A DNA stretch of 34,663 bases, taken from Deltaproteobacteria bacterium (lineage in GTDB: Bacteria > Desulfobacterota > DSM-4660 > Desulfatiglandales > Desulfatiglandaceae). Position 1 is the stretch's first letter; each line of letters starts with the position of its first letter. The DNA lies in the NCBI GenBank assembly GCA_019308785.1, contig JAFDHL010000005.1, positions 1 through 34,663 on the forward strand, in the 5' to 3' direction. The notes under the pieces are model-generated. The model was not told the DNA's origin. It saw only the letters and a program-made list of their open reading frames with translations, and made no database searches. Below are positions 1 to 7,026 of this stretch, in pieces. Position numbers and translations under genes: made by a program.

Positions 1-31
1 ATGAGCTGATTTCTTTTGTTCCATAGCTAAG

Positions 32-66
32 TACCATATTCGGTATATTTTGTATCTTATATGGTA
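32..66. other. AT-rich inverted repeat at left edge
   Basis: TACCATAT (32-39) and ATATGGTA (59-66) are a perfect 8-bp inverted repeat around an AT-rich loop. It lies downstream of the minus-strand toxin gene and could be a weak terminator or a cruciform; there is no good T-run on the minus side. I see no gene in 1-167. Confidence 0.3.
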
Positions 67-167
67 TTTTATGGACAGGCACTTAAATGTCAAGGAAAAT
101 AATGGGACATGACGGAATGGAATTGTCTAATGCTATCTGGATATGGATATTTTTCTGTCAACCCTCA

Positions 168-857
168 TCATGGACTTAATCGCTCATATATCCACATAGT
201 GAGATGCTCACAAAAGGCAAGAAAGTCATCGTAATCAAAAGCGGTCCGCAATGGAGGAATCATTTCCGGCGTCTCCTTGATAAACGCGATCCCTTCTTCT
301 AATTGAAATGCTGCTGTAGGAGGGTCATCAAATATTGCGTCTTTTTTCTTCGCCATTGCATAAACTGTCTCGAACTTGATTTCAGGCATTTTTTTGAATA
401 TGGCATAGAGGTCTACATAGTCCTTTGGCTCAGTTCGACTAACACAGGCGCATAATTTGTTTGAAACAATATTCCGGATCGTATCGACTCGAACCTTGTG
501 TCCATTCTCAAAAGTTACAGATGGGCGTTGCTCATCTACTGAAAGAGGGTCAATAACCAAGTCAAGCTTTGTTTCACGGATAAGACAGGAAAAAAAATGG
601 GGACTTTCCTTAAGGGTAACGATCTCTCCTGGCCACATGCCTTTTATCCAGAATCCAAGCTCAGAAAGGTTGACTTGCTGTGAAGAGAATAAGTCGAGGT
701 CATTTGACATTCGGTGATGAAGATAGAATACCGAAAGTGCGGTGCCTCCAGTTAAAAAAAATTGCTCCTCAATTGTAGGTTCAGTGACAAGTTGCAGAAG
801 CACTTCCCTCTGGCCTTCTGACACGTAACAGGACTTACTTTCCCTGGGACTGAGCAT
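168..857 (-). CDS. AbiEii/AbiGii-type nucleotidyltransferase toxin
   Basis: This 229-residue protein looks like the nucleotidyltransferase toxin of an AbiE-like type IV toxin-antitoxin or abortive-infection module, a cytosolic enzyme class that transfers nucleotides to an RNA or protein target. Seen: the nucleotidyltransferase signature GGTAL at residues 37-41, followed by RMSNDLDLF at 49-57 with two acidic residues (D53, D55) in metal-ligand positions. Downstream, SNKL (K134) and KDYVDLYAI (145-153) match the conserved lysine and K-D-x-x-D-L segment of this family. The gene overlaps the upstream small gene by 23 bp, so the two are probably co-transcribed and translationally coupled. No classical winged-helix AbiEi antitoxin is visible beside it, so the antitoxin assignment is open. 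Family call fairly sure; toxicity and target not shown. Confidence 0.8.
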   Translation of the reverse strand: MLSPRESKSCYVSEGQREVLLQLVTEPTIEEQFFLTGGTALSVFYLHHRMSNDLDLFSSQQVNLSELGFWIKGMWPGEIVTLKESPHFFSCLIRETKLDLVIDPLSVDEQRPSVTFENGHKVRVDTIRNIVSNKLCACVSRTEPKDYVDLYAIFKKMPEIKFETVYAMAKKKDAIFDDPPTAAFQLEEGIAFIKETPEMIPPLRTAFDYDDFLAFCEHLTMWIYERLSP

Positions 858-1104
858 AGACTTCCGTAATCCTTTTCCACTTCCTGTATGTGTAAGGCCT
901 CAGGTTTAATTGTGCTAATTCCTGAGAAATAATATCAAGGCGAAAAAACTGGAGTGTGTCCACAACTCTGCCATGCTCCAAAAATCGTTTCAAGAGCCAG
1001 CGACGCACCCTCTGATTCCCCAGTTTCAACAAGTGCCGGCGTATTGTGTTCGGATCGGTAAACTCAGGATAGTCCCAGAAAATTGCATTAAGGTAGTTCA
1101 TCAA
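835..1104 (-). CDS. Small partner of AbiEii-like toxin (hypothetical)
   Basis: An 89-residue basic protein without a family I can name. It is rich in Arg and Leu and contains RRHLLKLGNQRVRRWLLKR around residues 22-40, which suggests short helices. There is no signal peptide or membrane segment. The ATG at 1104 has a GAGG ribosome binding site just upstream. It is the first gene of a two-gene unit whose second member is the nucleotidyltransferase toxin, overlapping it by 23 bp. From this position it may be the antitoxin or an accessory subunit, but it does not show the helix-turn-helix pattern of AbiEi. Function is inferred from context only. Confidence 0.6.
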   Translation of the reverse strand: MMNYLNAIFWDYPEFTDPNTIRRHLLKLGNQRVRRWLLKRFLEHGRVVDTLQFFRLDIISQELAQLNLRPYTYRKWKRITEVYAQSQGK

Positions 1105-1242
1105 AACCTCACTATACCGATTAATCCCTCATTCCTCCTGGATGTAAAGTAATGAGGATTAACATATCATAGTTCTTTTGGGTACAAGCATACGGAAATT
1201 GGCCATATGTGTCAAGGATACAGGGAAGTCTCATTTTTGTCC

Positions 1243-1271
1243 TTGACATCTGTTTTTCGGATGAGTAATTT
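1243..1271 (+). promoter_or_regulatory. Sigma70-type promoter of tetR1-RND unit
   Basis: TTGACA (1243-1248) and TAATTT (1266-1271) are separated by 17 bp. The -35 box is part of a 9-bp inverted repeat, TGTCAAGGA (1210-1218) and TCCTTGACA (1240-1248). The same arrangement precedes the second tetR gene. Confidence 0.7.
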
Positions 1272-1297
1272 AGACAATAAAACGATATTAGTCTAAA
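1269..1297. promoter_or_regulatory. Likely TetR operator (29-bp inverted repeat)
   Basis: Perfect 7-bp arms TTTAGAC (1269-1275) and GTCTAAA (1291-1297) surround a 15-bp centre. The site overlaps the 3' end of the -10 box and the start region, 17 bp before the tetR ATG, which is where an autorepressor would act. A related site lies at 6388-6417, in front of the paralogous regulator. Confidence 0.6.
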
Positions 1298-1313
1298 AGT
1301 AGAGGGGATTGAA

Positions 1314-1904
1314 ATGAAACAGGAGAAATTAGAGTCCATCCTGGATACGGCAAAAAAGATGTTTGCGCGATATGGCCTCCAGAAAACAACACTAGATGAG
1401 GTTGCCCGCATGGCCAGGGTGGCCAAGGCAACTATTTACAATTATTTCGGCAGTAAAGACCAGGTTTACTTAGAGGTCCTACGCCGGGAGATGGATGAGA
1501 TAGTGGAAAAGATATCATCTTCGGTGTCACAGGAGGTCTTGCCGGGAAATAAGCTAATTACCTTTGTCAGGGCAAAGTTTCGGTATATGCGCAAGGCCAT
1601 AAATATATTGAATCTGGATCGGGAGGGGATAGAAAAACTTCTCCCAAATGCAGAGAGCATTCGGAACGAGCTCTTCGAGCGGGAGGTGGATATCATTCAT
1701 TCTATTCTGAAAAAAGGGGTCGAACAGGGTGTCTTCTACATTAATAATCTCCCTTTGACATCCAGGGCCATTGCACATGCCTTGAAGGGATTTGAGTTAA
1801 ACTGGCTGGTCCAGGAAAGTGAAGAAAAAATTGAGCAATATCTCGATGAATTGATGAGCATCCTTTTTTACGGCCTGATGTCTGAAAAGAGAGGGGGAAA
1901 ATAG
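1314..1904 (+). CDS. TetR/AcrR-family regulator 1
   Basis: A 196-residue TetR-family repressor. The N-terminal helix-turn-helix is clear: ILDTAKKMFARYG at about 9-21, then TTLDEVARMARVAKATIYNYF to about residue 45 and KDQVYLEVLRRE after it. The remaining ~140 residues form the all-helical ligand and dimer domain typical of the family; the ligand is unknown. The TAG stop overlaps the GTG start of the RND adaptor by one base (TAGTG), so the regulator is first in a tetR-adaptor-pump operon and probably autoregulates through the inverted repeat at 1269-1297. It is strikingly similar to the regulator at 6437, nearly identical in the DNA-binding domain and diverging in the C-terminal domain, which indicates duplication. 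Confidence 0.93.
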   Translation: MKQEKLESILDTAKKMFARYGLQKTTLDEVARMARVAKATIYNYFGSKDQVYLEVLRREMDEIVEKISSSVSQEVLPGNKLITFVRAKFRYMRKAINILNLDREGIEKLLPNAESIRNELFEREVDIIHSILKKGVEQGVFYINNLPLTSRAIAHALKGFELNWLVQESEEKIEQYLDELMSILFYGLMSEKRGGK

Positions 1905-3169
1905 TGAAACAGAATTACCTGAATTGGGCGATCATCTGCCCGACCCTTTTGATTTGCCTCGTGTTTTTTGCAGGATGTAGGGAAAATACTTCTGCTGAAA
2001 GCAAGCCACCGGAGCCCAAGAGACAGGTGACCGTCGTTCCGGTACAAAAAGGAGACCTTGCAGAAACACTCTTACTAACCGGAACCCTCAACGCCGCACA
2101 GGAAGTAAAGATAACCTCAAAGATTCCAGGAAGGGTAGAGAAGGTTCCTGTCGAGGAAGGCACACTTGTTAAGACAGGAGATATGTTGATTCAACTGGAA
2201 CAAAAGGAACTCTCGCTTGCAGTCGCCCAAGCAGAGGCGGCGGTGGCCACTGCGCAGGCTGGCCTCACCAAAGTTCTTGCCGGGACCCGGAAGGAAAAGA
2301 TCGAACAGGCCCGGGCCGCTCTGGCCCAGGCCAAGGCTAACGCGGACCTATCCAAGATCACGTTCGAGCGTATGGCTAAGCTCTTGAAGGACAAATCGAT
2401 CTCCAGGACAAAGTACGACGAGGCAAAAGCGCACTATGACGCGGCCATTGCCCAATACAATTCCGCTCAGGCCCACCTTGAAATGGAAAAGACGGGAGCA
2501 ACCAGAGAGGACATTGATATTGCCAGGGCCCAGGTTGGGCTTGCCACAGCAGCCTTGGCTACAGCCAGAAGGCAATTTCAAAATGCCACAATTAATTCCC
2601 CTATCGACGGAGTTGTAGCCCATAAGAATGTAGAGCCGGGAGAGGTTGTTTCTCCACCAATGATACCCGGCAAGGCTCTCCTCGATATCGTGGATATTAA
2701 ATCCCTCAAGACGATGGTAAACATCTCGGAAAACCGGATCAAGGACGTCAAACTCGGCCAGGAGGCCATTATCACTCTGGACGGCTTTATAGGTGAGACG
2801 TTTACGAGGAAGGTTTCCATGATCAGTCCTGTGGTCGACGTAAAAAGCCGCACATTCAAAGCCGAGGTGCTGATTTCAAACCCCGGCAACAGGTTGAAAC
2901 CCGGTATGTTTGCCAGGGTACAGCTTATCCTGACAAAGCAAACGGACATTGTAAGGGTGCCCATCAAGGCGATTACTGAGGGTGAGAAAGGAAAGGTTGT
3001 ATTCTTAGCAGTGAACGGCATGGCCGAAGTGCGGCCAGTGAAGCTCGGCATTTCAGATGGTGTTGATGTAGAAATTATCTCCGGCATAAAGCCAGGCGAA
3101 AAGGTTATCGTTGAAGGAAATCTCGGCCTTGATCATGGTGATAAGATCGTTTTAAAGGCTTCCCCATAA
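1904..3169 (+). CDS. RND efflux periplasmic adaptor (membrane fusion protein)
   Basis: A 421-residue HlyD/AcrA-type adaptor linking an inner-membrane RND pump to an outer-membrane channel. The GTG start at 1904 has a purine-rich GAGAGGGGG site upstream and overlaps the tetR stop by one base. The N-terminus has a hydrophobic segment ending FFAGC with Cys25, a lipobox-like sequence, so it is probably a lipoprotein. Order of parts: beta-barrel/lipoyl N-half from about 40-95 (GTLVKTGDMLIQLE), a long Ala/Gln-rich helical hairpin from about 95-230, the returning lipoyl strand (INSPIDGVVAHKNVEPGEVV), a beta-barrel and a membrane-proximal domain. Coupled to the pump gene downstream (32-nt gap). No TolC-like channel gene is present in the window. 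Substrate unknown. Confidence 0.92.
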   Translation: MKQNYLNWAIICPTLLICLVFFAGCRENTSAESKPPEPKRQVTVVPVQKGDLAETLLLTGTLNAAQEVKITSKIPGRVEKVPVEEGTLVKTGDMLIQLEQKELSLAVAQAEAAVATAQAGLTKVLAGTRKEKIEQARAALAQAKANADLSKITFERMAKLLKDKSISRTKYDEAKAHYDAAIAQYNSAQAHLEMEKTGATREDIDIARAQVGLATAALATARRQFQNATINSPIDGVVAHKNVEPGEVVSPPMIPGKALLDIVDIKSLKTMVNISENRIKDVKLGQEAIITLDGFIGETFTRKVSMISPVVDVKSRTFKAEVLISNPGNRLKPGMFARVQLILTKQTDIVRVPIKAITEGEKGKVVFLAVNGMAEVRPVKLGISDGVDVEIISGIKPGEKVIVEGNLGLDHGDKIVLKASP

Positions 3170-3201
3170 AGTAAATCAAATAACAGAGGACTAAGATAGA
3201 G

Positions 3202-6200
3202 ATGCGAATACCCGAATTTTCCGTGCATCGTCCTGTGACGGTGCTGATGTTTATATTAATAATTGTGGTCCTGGGTGCGATTTCCCTTTTCCGTCTCCCT
3301 ATCGAGATTATGCCCGATCTCACCTATCCCGTGGCCGCGGTGATCACCAGCTATGAAAGCGCTGCCTCGGAGGATGTGGAAAACCGCGTTACCAAGGTCA
3401 TTGAAACAGCAGTCAGCCAGGTCAAGAATGTAAAGACCGTCAACTCCACCTCCATGGAAGGTATTTCCCTTGTTCTGGTAGAATTTGAGTGGGGTACGAA
3501 TATTGATTTTGGGGCCCAGGACATGCGTGACGGTATAGGAATGCTGAAAAAATTCCTGCCATCAGAGATTGATGATCCTATAGTCGTCAAGTTCGACCCA
3601 TCGATGATACCGGTCATTGTCTATGGTATCACGGGGAAGAGAGACTTGCGCGACCTTCGCACTCTTATAAAAGATGACATAAAAGACCGCATTGAGATGG
3701 TTGACGGCGTGGCAAACGCGTTCATTATGGGCGGACGGGAAAGAGAGATACAGGTTCTCATTGATCGTGCCAGGCTGGAATCCCTTGGGATTCCTATTCA
3801 GCAAGTAGTTGCCAGGTTGCGCTACGAAAACCTTAATCTCTCCGGGGGGCATATAACGCGAGGCCACACGGAATACCTGCTTCGCACGATCGGCGAGTTT
3901 AAAAATCTTGATCAGATCCGGGATACCATTGTATCAGTTCAAAACGGGGCACCGATATATATAAAAGACATAGCTACCGTAAAAGATACCCATAAAGAGA
4001 TCCGCTGCGACAGCCATGTTAACCGGGCGAACGGGGTAATGCTTCTTATCATAAAGGAATCCGGCGCCAATACTGCACAGGTTGTTTCCGCCGTAAAGAA
4101 ACAGGTCAGGGCACTGAAGAAGGAACTCCCGCCGGACATCGAGTTCTACATCACCCTCGATCAGGGTGATCTCACTGAAAAGATCGTTGCCGCCACCGCA
4201 CAGGATGCGGTGTGGGGAGGCCTTATAGCCATGATCTTGATTTTGCTGGTGCTGCGCAACTGGCGTCCGACTATCACCATAGGGCTTTCCATTCCACTGT
4301 CAATCCTTGCAACGTTCGTTATTATCTATGCCTTTGACTTTACCTTCAATGCGATGACAATGAGTGGGATCGCGCTCGGGGTTGGGATGCTTGTGAGCAA
4401 CGCCATTATCGTAATCGAAAATATCTACAGGCATATGGAAGAGAAAAAAGACAGATTCAGGGCTGCTATTGACGGTACAGGTGAGGTGGGGATGGCCATT
4501 GCTGCTTCAACATTTACAACAATAGCGGTCTTTCTCCCCATGTTTTTTGCAACGGGTATTGCCGGCAAGCTCTCCCGCGGTCTGGCACTTACTGTGGCTG
4601 TCTCCCTGTTAGCTTCACTTTTTGTCGCCCTCACCCTTGTTCCTATGATGGCCTCTAAGATATTTCGTTTGAAAGACAAGGCAAAAAAAGAAGGCATTGG
4701 GAAAAAAAGTGAAGGTGTTATTCGCAAAATTTACGGAAGCTTACTTAGTTGGGCGCTTCGAAATCGCTGGAAAGTGACGCTAACGTCATTTGCAGTATTT
4801 GGAGCGAGCCTTGTACTCATCCCTTATGTCGGTAAAGAGTTTATGCCTCCAATTGATACCGGCCTGGTAATCATCAAGGTGGAAATGCCTGTCGGCACGG
4901 AACTTGATGAAACATGCCACCTGGTTGACCAGATCGAGAACATTATGTCGTCTGAAAAGGAACTTGATGTCATTGGCTCTATTACCGGCGTGGCAGCCGA
5001 ATCAGAATTAGGAGCGGCATTTGGCATGACCAACATCGGTATAAACGAAGCTCAGATCTTTGCTCATGCTGTGGACAAGAACAAACGAAAGCGCACAACC
5101 ATGCAGATACAGGAAAGTATCAGGAAAAAACTTCCCGGCATAAAGGGAACCAAAATAGAATTTATGGACCTTGCGCGGATGATCACAAGCGCCGGTACCG
5201 GGCAGGTCCCCATTGAGGTAAAGATCTTCGGGAAAGAGACAGACAAGCTGGGGCAGATGACGGATGCCCTTGCTCTTAACTGCAAAGAAATAAAAGGTCT
5301 ATACGACGTGGACACCACTCTCAGGCGCGGCAAGCCGGAGATTCATTTCAAGATAGATCGTGAAAAAGCCGCAAAGATAGGGCTTTCAGTGGCCCAGGTT
5401 GCCTCCACAATTCGCGCCTCTTTTGCGGGAGAGGTGGCAACACTATACCGCACCGGCGGTGATGAGTTTGACCTCAGGGTGAAATATCGCGAGGCCGACA
5501 GGATGACCTTTGAAAACGTCGAGGACATCCTTATGGCGGCTCCCCTCGGCTCACAGCACCGGCTCTCAGACATCGCAAAAATCTCGAAAGGCAAAGGCCC
5601 CTCTCGCCTTTTCCGTGAAAATCAGAAGCGGAAGGCCTCGGTTACCGCCAACTTCAGTGGACGTGATCTGGGCAGCATCCTTGCTGACATCAAGACGAAT
5701 GTGGCAAAGGTGGACTTTCCACAGGGTTATTTCGTGGAATACGGCGGTGAGATAAAGAGAATGCGGGAGACCTTCTTCTCCTTGGGAGCGGCATTTGTCC
5801 TCGCTATCCTCCTGGTCTATATGGTAATGGCAGCCCAGTTTGAGTCCCTGCTGCACCCGTTTACGGTCATGTTCACTGCGCCTTTAGGTCTCATTGGTGT
5901 GATCGCAATTTTACTCCTTACCGGTAATACGCTCTCCATGCCGTCTCTGTTGGGCATCATTATCCTGGCCGGGGTTGTGGTCAACAACGGCATCGTGCTT
6001 GTTGACTACGTTAATCAGCTCCGCAAACGCGGCATGCCAAAGGATGAGGCAATCATAGAAGGTAGTATAACCAAGCTCCGCGCTATGCTTCTTACGGCTA
6101 TAGTCGCTATGATAGGAATGCTTCCTATGGCCATCACCAGAGGTATGGGGGCCGAAATGCGTGCCCCGATTGCCCTGTCGGTAATAGGCGGTATGGTGGT

Positions 6201-6312
6201 CTCTACCTTTCTGATGCTGGTGATAATCCCAACGCTCTACAGCATTTTTGACGACCTTGGTAAACACACAAAACAGAAGACCAACCAGATGCTCCACGGA
6301 AAGGAGGGCTAA
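3202..6312 (+). CDS. RND efflux permease, HAE1-type, with altered TM4 residues
   Basis: A 1036-residue RND transporter of normal length with the usual duplicated layout: TM1 (about 12-30), a large periplasmic loop, TM2-6 (about 335-485), TM7 (about 525-541), a second periplasmic loop, and TM8-12 (about 860-1015). Family motifs are clear, for example FRLPIEIMPDL near the start, AMTMSGIALGVGMLV in TM4 and LAGVVVNNGIVLVDY in TM10. In TM4 the position that carries Asp-Asp (AcrB D407/D408) or Asp-Asn in related pumps reads Ser399-Asn400 here (AGC AAC at 4396-4401). TM10 has Asn928-Asn929 where AcrB has a lysine. The frame is otherwise intact. It forms an operon with tetR1 and the adaptor. It may use a different proton path, a different energy source, or be impaired; the sequence cannot decide. 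Confidence 0.93.
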   Translation: MRIPEFSVHRPVTVLMFILIIVVLGAISLFRLPIEIMPDLTYPVAAVITSYESAASEDVENRVTKVIETAVSQVKNVKTVNSTSMEGISLVLVEFEWGTNIDFGAQDMRDGIGMLKKFLPSEIDDPIVVKFDPSMIPVIVYGITGKRDLRDLRTLIKDDIKDRIEMVDGVANAFIMGGREREIQVLIDRARLESLGIPIQQVVARLRYENLNLSGGHITRGHTEYLLRTIGEFKNLDQIRDTIVSVQNGAPIYIKDIATVKDTHKEIRCDSHVNRANGVMLLIIKESGANTAQVVSAVKKQVRALKKELPPDIEFYITLDQGDLTEKIVAATAQDAVWGGLIAMILILLVLRNWRPTITIGLSIPLSILATFVIIYAFDFTFNAMTMSGIALGVGMLVSNAIIVIENIYRHMEEKKDRFRAAIDGTGEVGMAIAASTFTTIAVFLPMFFATGIAGKLSRGLALTVAVSLLASLFVALTLVPMMASKIFRLKDKAKKEGIGKKSEGVIRKIYGSLLSWALRNRWKVTLTSFAVFGASLVLIPYVGKEFMPPIDTGLVIIKVEMPVGTELDETCHLVDQIENIMSSEKELDVIGSITGVAAESELGAAFGMTNIGINEAQIFAHAVDKNKRKRTTMQIQESIRKKLPGIKGTKIEFMDLARMITSAGTGQVPIEVKIFGKETDKLGQMTDALALNCKEIKGLYDVDTTLRRGKPEIHFKIDREKAAKIGLSVAQVASTIRASFAGEVATLYRTGGDEFDLRVKYREADRMTFENVEDILMAAPLGSQHRLSDIAKISKGKGPSRLFRENQKRKASVTANFSGRDLGSILADIKTNVAKVDFPQGYFVEYGGEIKRMRETFFSLGAAFVLAILLVYMVMAAQFESLLHPFTVMFTAPLGLIGVIAILLLTGNTLSMPSLLGIIILAGVVVNNGIVLVDYVNQLRKRGMPKDEAIIEGSITKLRAMLLTAIVAMIGMLPMAITRGMGAEMRAPIALSVIGGMVVSTFLMLVIIPTLYSIFDDLGKHTKQKTNQMLHGKEG

Positions 6313-6362
6313 GTTATAAATGTATAGAAATTCGAGGTACTTGCGTTAGCCAACTTTTGTTC

Positions 6363-6390
6363 TTGACATATATTTTTTTGTGGTTAATTT
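6363..6390 (+). promoter_or_regulatory. Promoter of second tetR unit
   Basis: TTGACA (6363-6368) and TAATTT (6385-6390), 16-bp spacer. The surrounding bases (TTTTGTTCTTGACAT, then a T-rich spacer) resemble the promoter at 1243-1271, so the control region appears to have been duplicated with the gene. Confidence 0.65.
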
Positions 6391-6417
6391 GTACTTGAAA
6401 ACGATTTTAGCCCAAAA
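6388..6417. promoter_or_regulatory. Candidate operator shared with tetR1
   Basis: Aligned without gaps to 1269-1298, it keeps TTT at the left end and AAAACGAT, TTAG and AAAA in the right part. The left arm is degenerate, so the inverted repeat is weaker than in the first copy. Cross-binding by the two near-identical helix-turn-helix domains is likely. Confidence 0.5.
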
Positions 6418-6436
6418 TAATAACAAGAGGATAACC

Positions 6437-7024
6437 ATGAAACAAGAAAAATTAGAGTCCATCCTGGATACCGCAAAAAAGATGTTTGCACGATATGGCC
6501 TCCAGAAAACGAGTCTGGAAGAGGTAGCCCGCATGGCCAGGGTGGCCAAGGCGACCCTTTATAATTATTTCGAGAACAAAGATCAGGTCTATCTTGAGGT
6601 GCTTCGCCGGGAAATTGATGATGTAATCAAACAAGTGTCATTATCTGTTGAGCAGGAGGTATCCCCCGTGGACAAATTACGCGCCTTTGTCCAGGCAAAG
6701 TTTCGTTACATGAAGGATGCAATCAACATCCTGAATCTGGGCAGGGAAGGAATTGATAAATTGCTTCCGAAAACCGCCGAAATACACGACAGCCTTTTTA
6801 AAAGGGAGGTGGAGATCATTCGCTGTATTCTTGATCGTGGTGTAAATGAAGGGGTTTTTAGAATTAAAGATGTTTTTCTGACAGCCCAGGCTATTGGTTA
6901 CGCCCTGAAGGGATTCGAATTAAATTGGCTGGTACAGGAGAGCGATAAACAGATCGAAGATTATTTGTATCCACTCACCGATGTCGTCTTCAAGGGGATA
7001 TTGGCTGAAAGACCGGGAGAATAA
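6437..7024 (+). CDS. TetR/AcrR-family regulator 2 (paralogue)
   Basis: A 195-residue TetR regulator, paralogue of the gene at 1314. The ATG at 6437 was chosen over one at 6380 because AAGAGGAT lies at the right distance and the protein then aligns from residue 1 (MKQEKLESILDTAKKMFARY) with regulator 1. The first ~60 residues differ at only a few positions; the ligand-binding part has diverged, so the two probably read related DNA sites but sense different or modified ligands. The gene ends 2 nt before the ATG of the three-domain radical SAM protein, so these two form an operon. It is likely autoregulated through the promoter-proximal site at 6388-6417. Confidence 0.92.
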   Translation: MKQEKLESILDTAKKMFARYGLQKTSLEEVARMARVAKATLYNYFENKDQVYLEVLRREIDDVIKQVSLSVEQEVSPVDKLRAFVQAKFRYMKDAINILNLGREGIDKLLPKTAEIHDSLFKREVEIIRCILDRGVNEGVFRIKDVFLTAQAIGYALKGFELNWLVQESDKQIEDYLYPLTDVVFKGILAERPGE

Positions 7025-7026
7025 CC

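Noticed and set aside
89-1218. TGTCAAGGA at 89-97 and 1210-1218 as direct repeats bounding the toxin module
   Set aside because: Only 9 bp match well and the surroundings differ; the right copy is better explained as part of the promoter-proximal inverted repeat.
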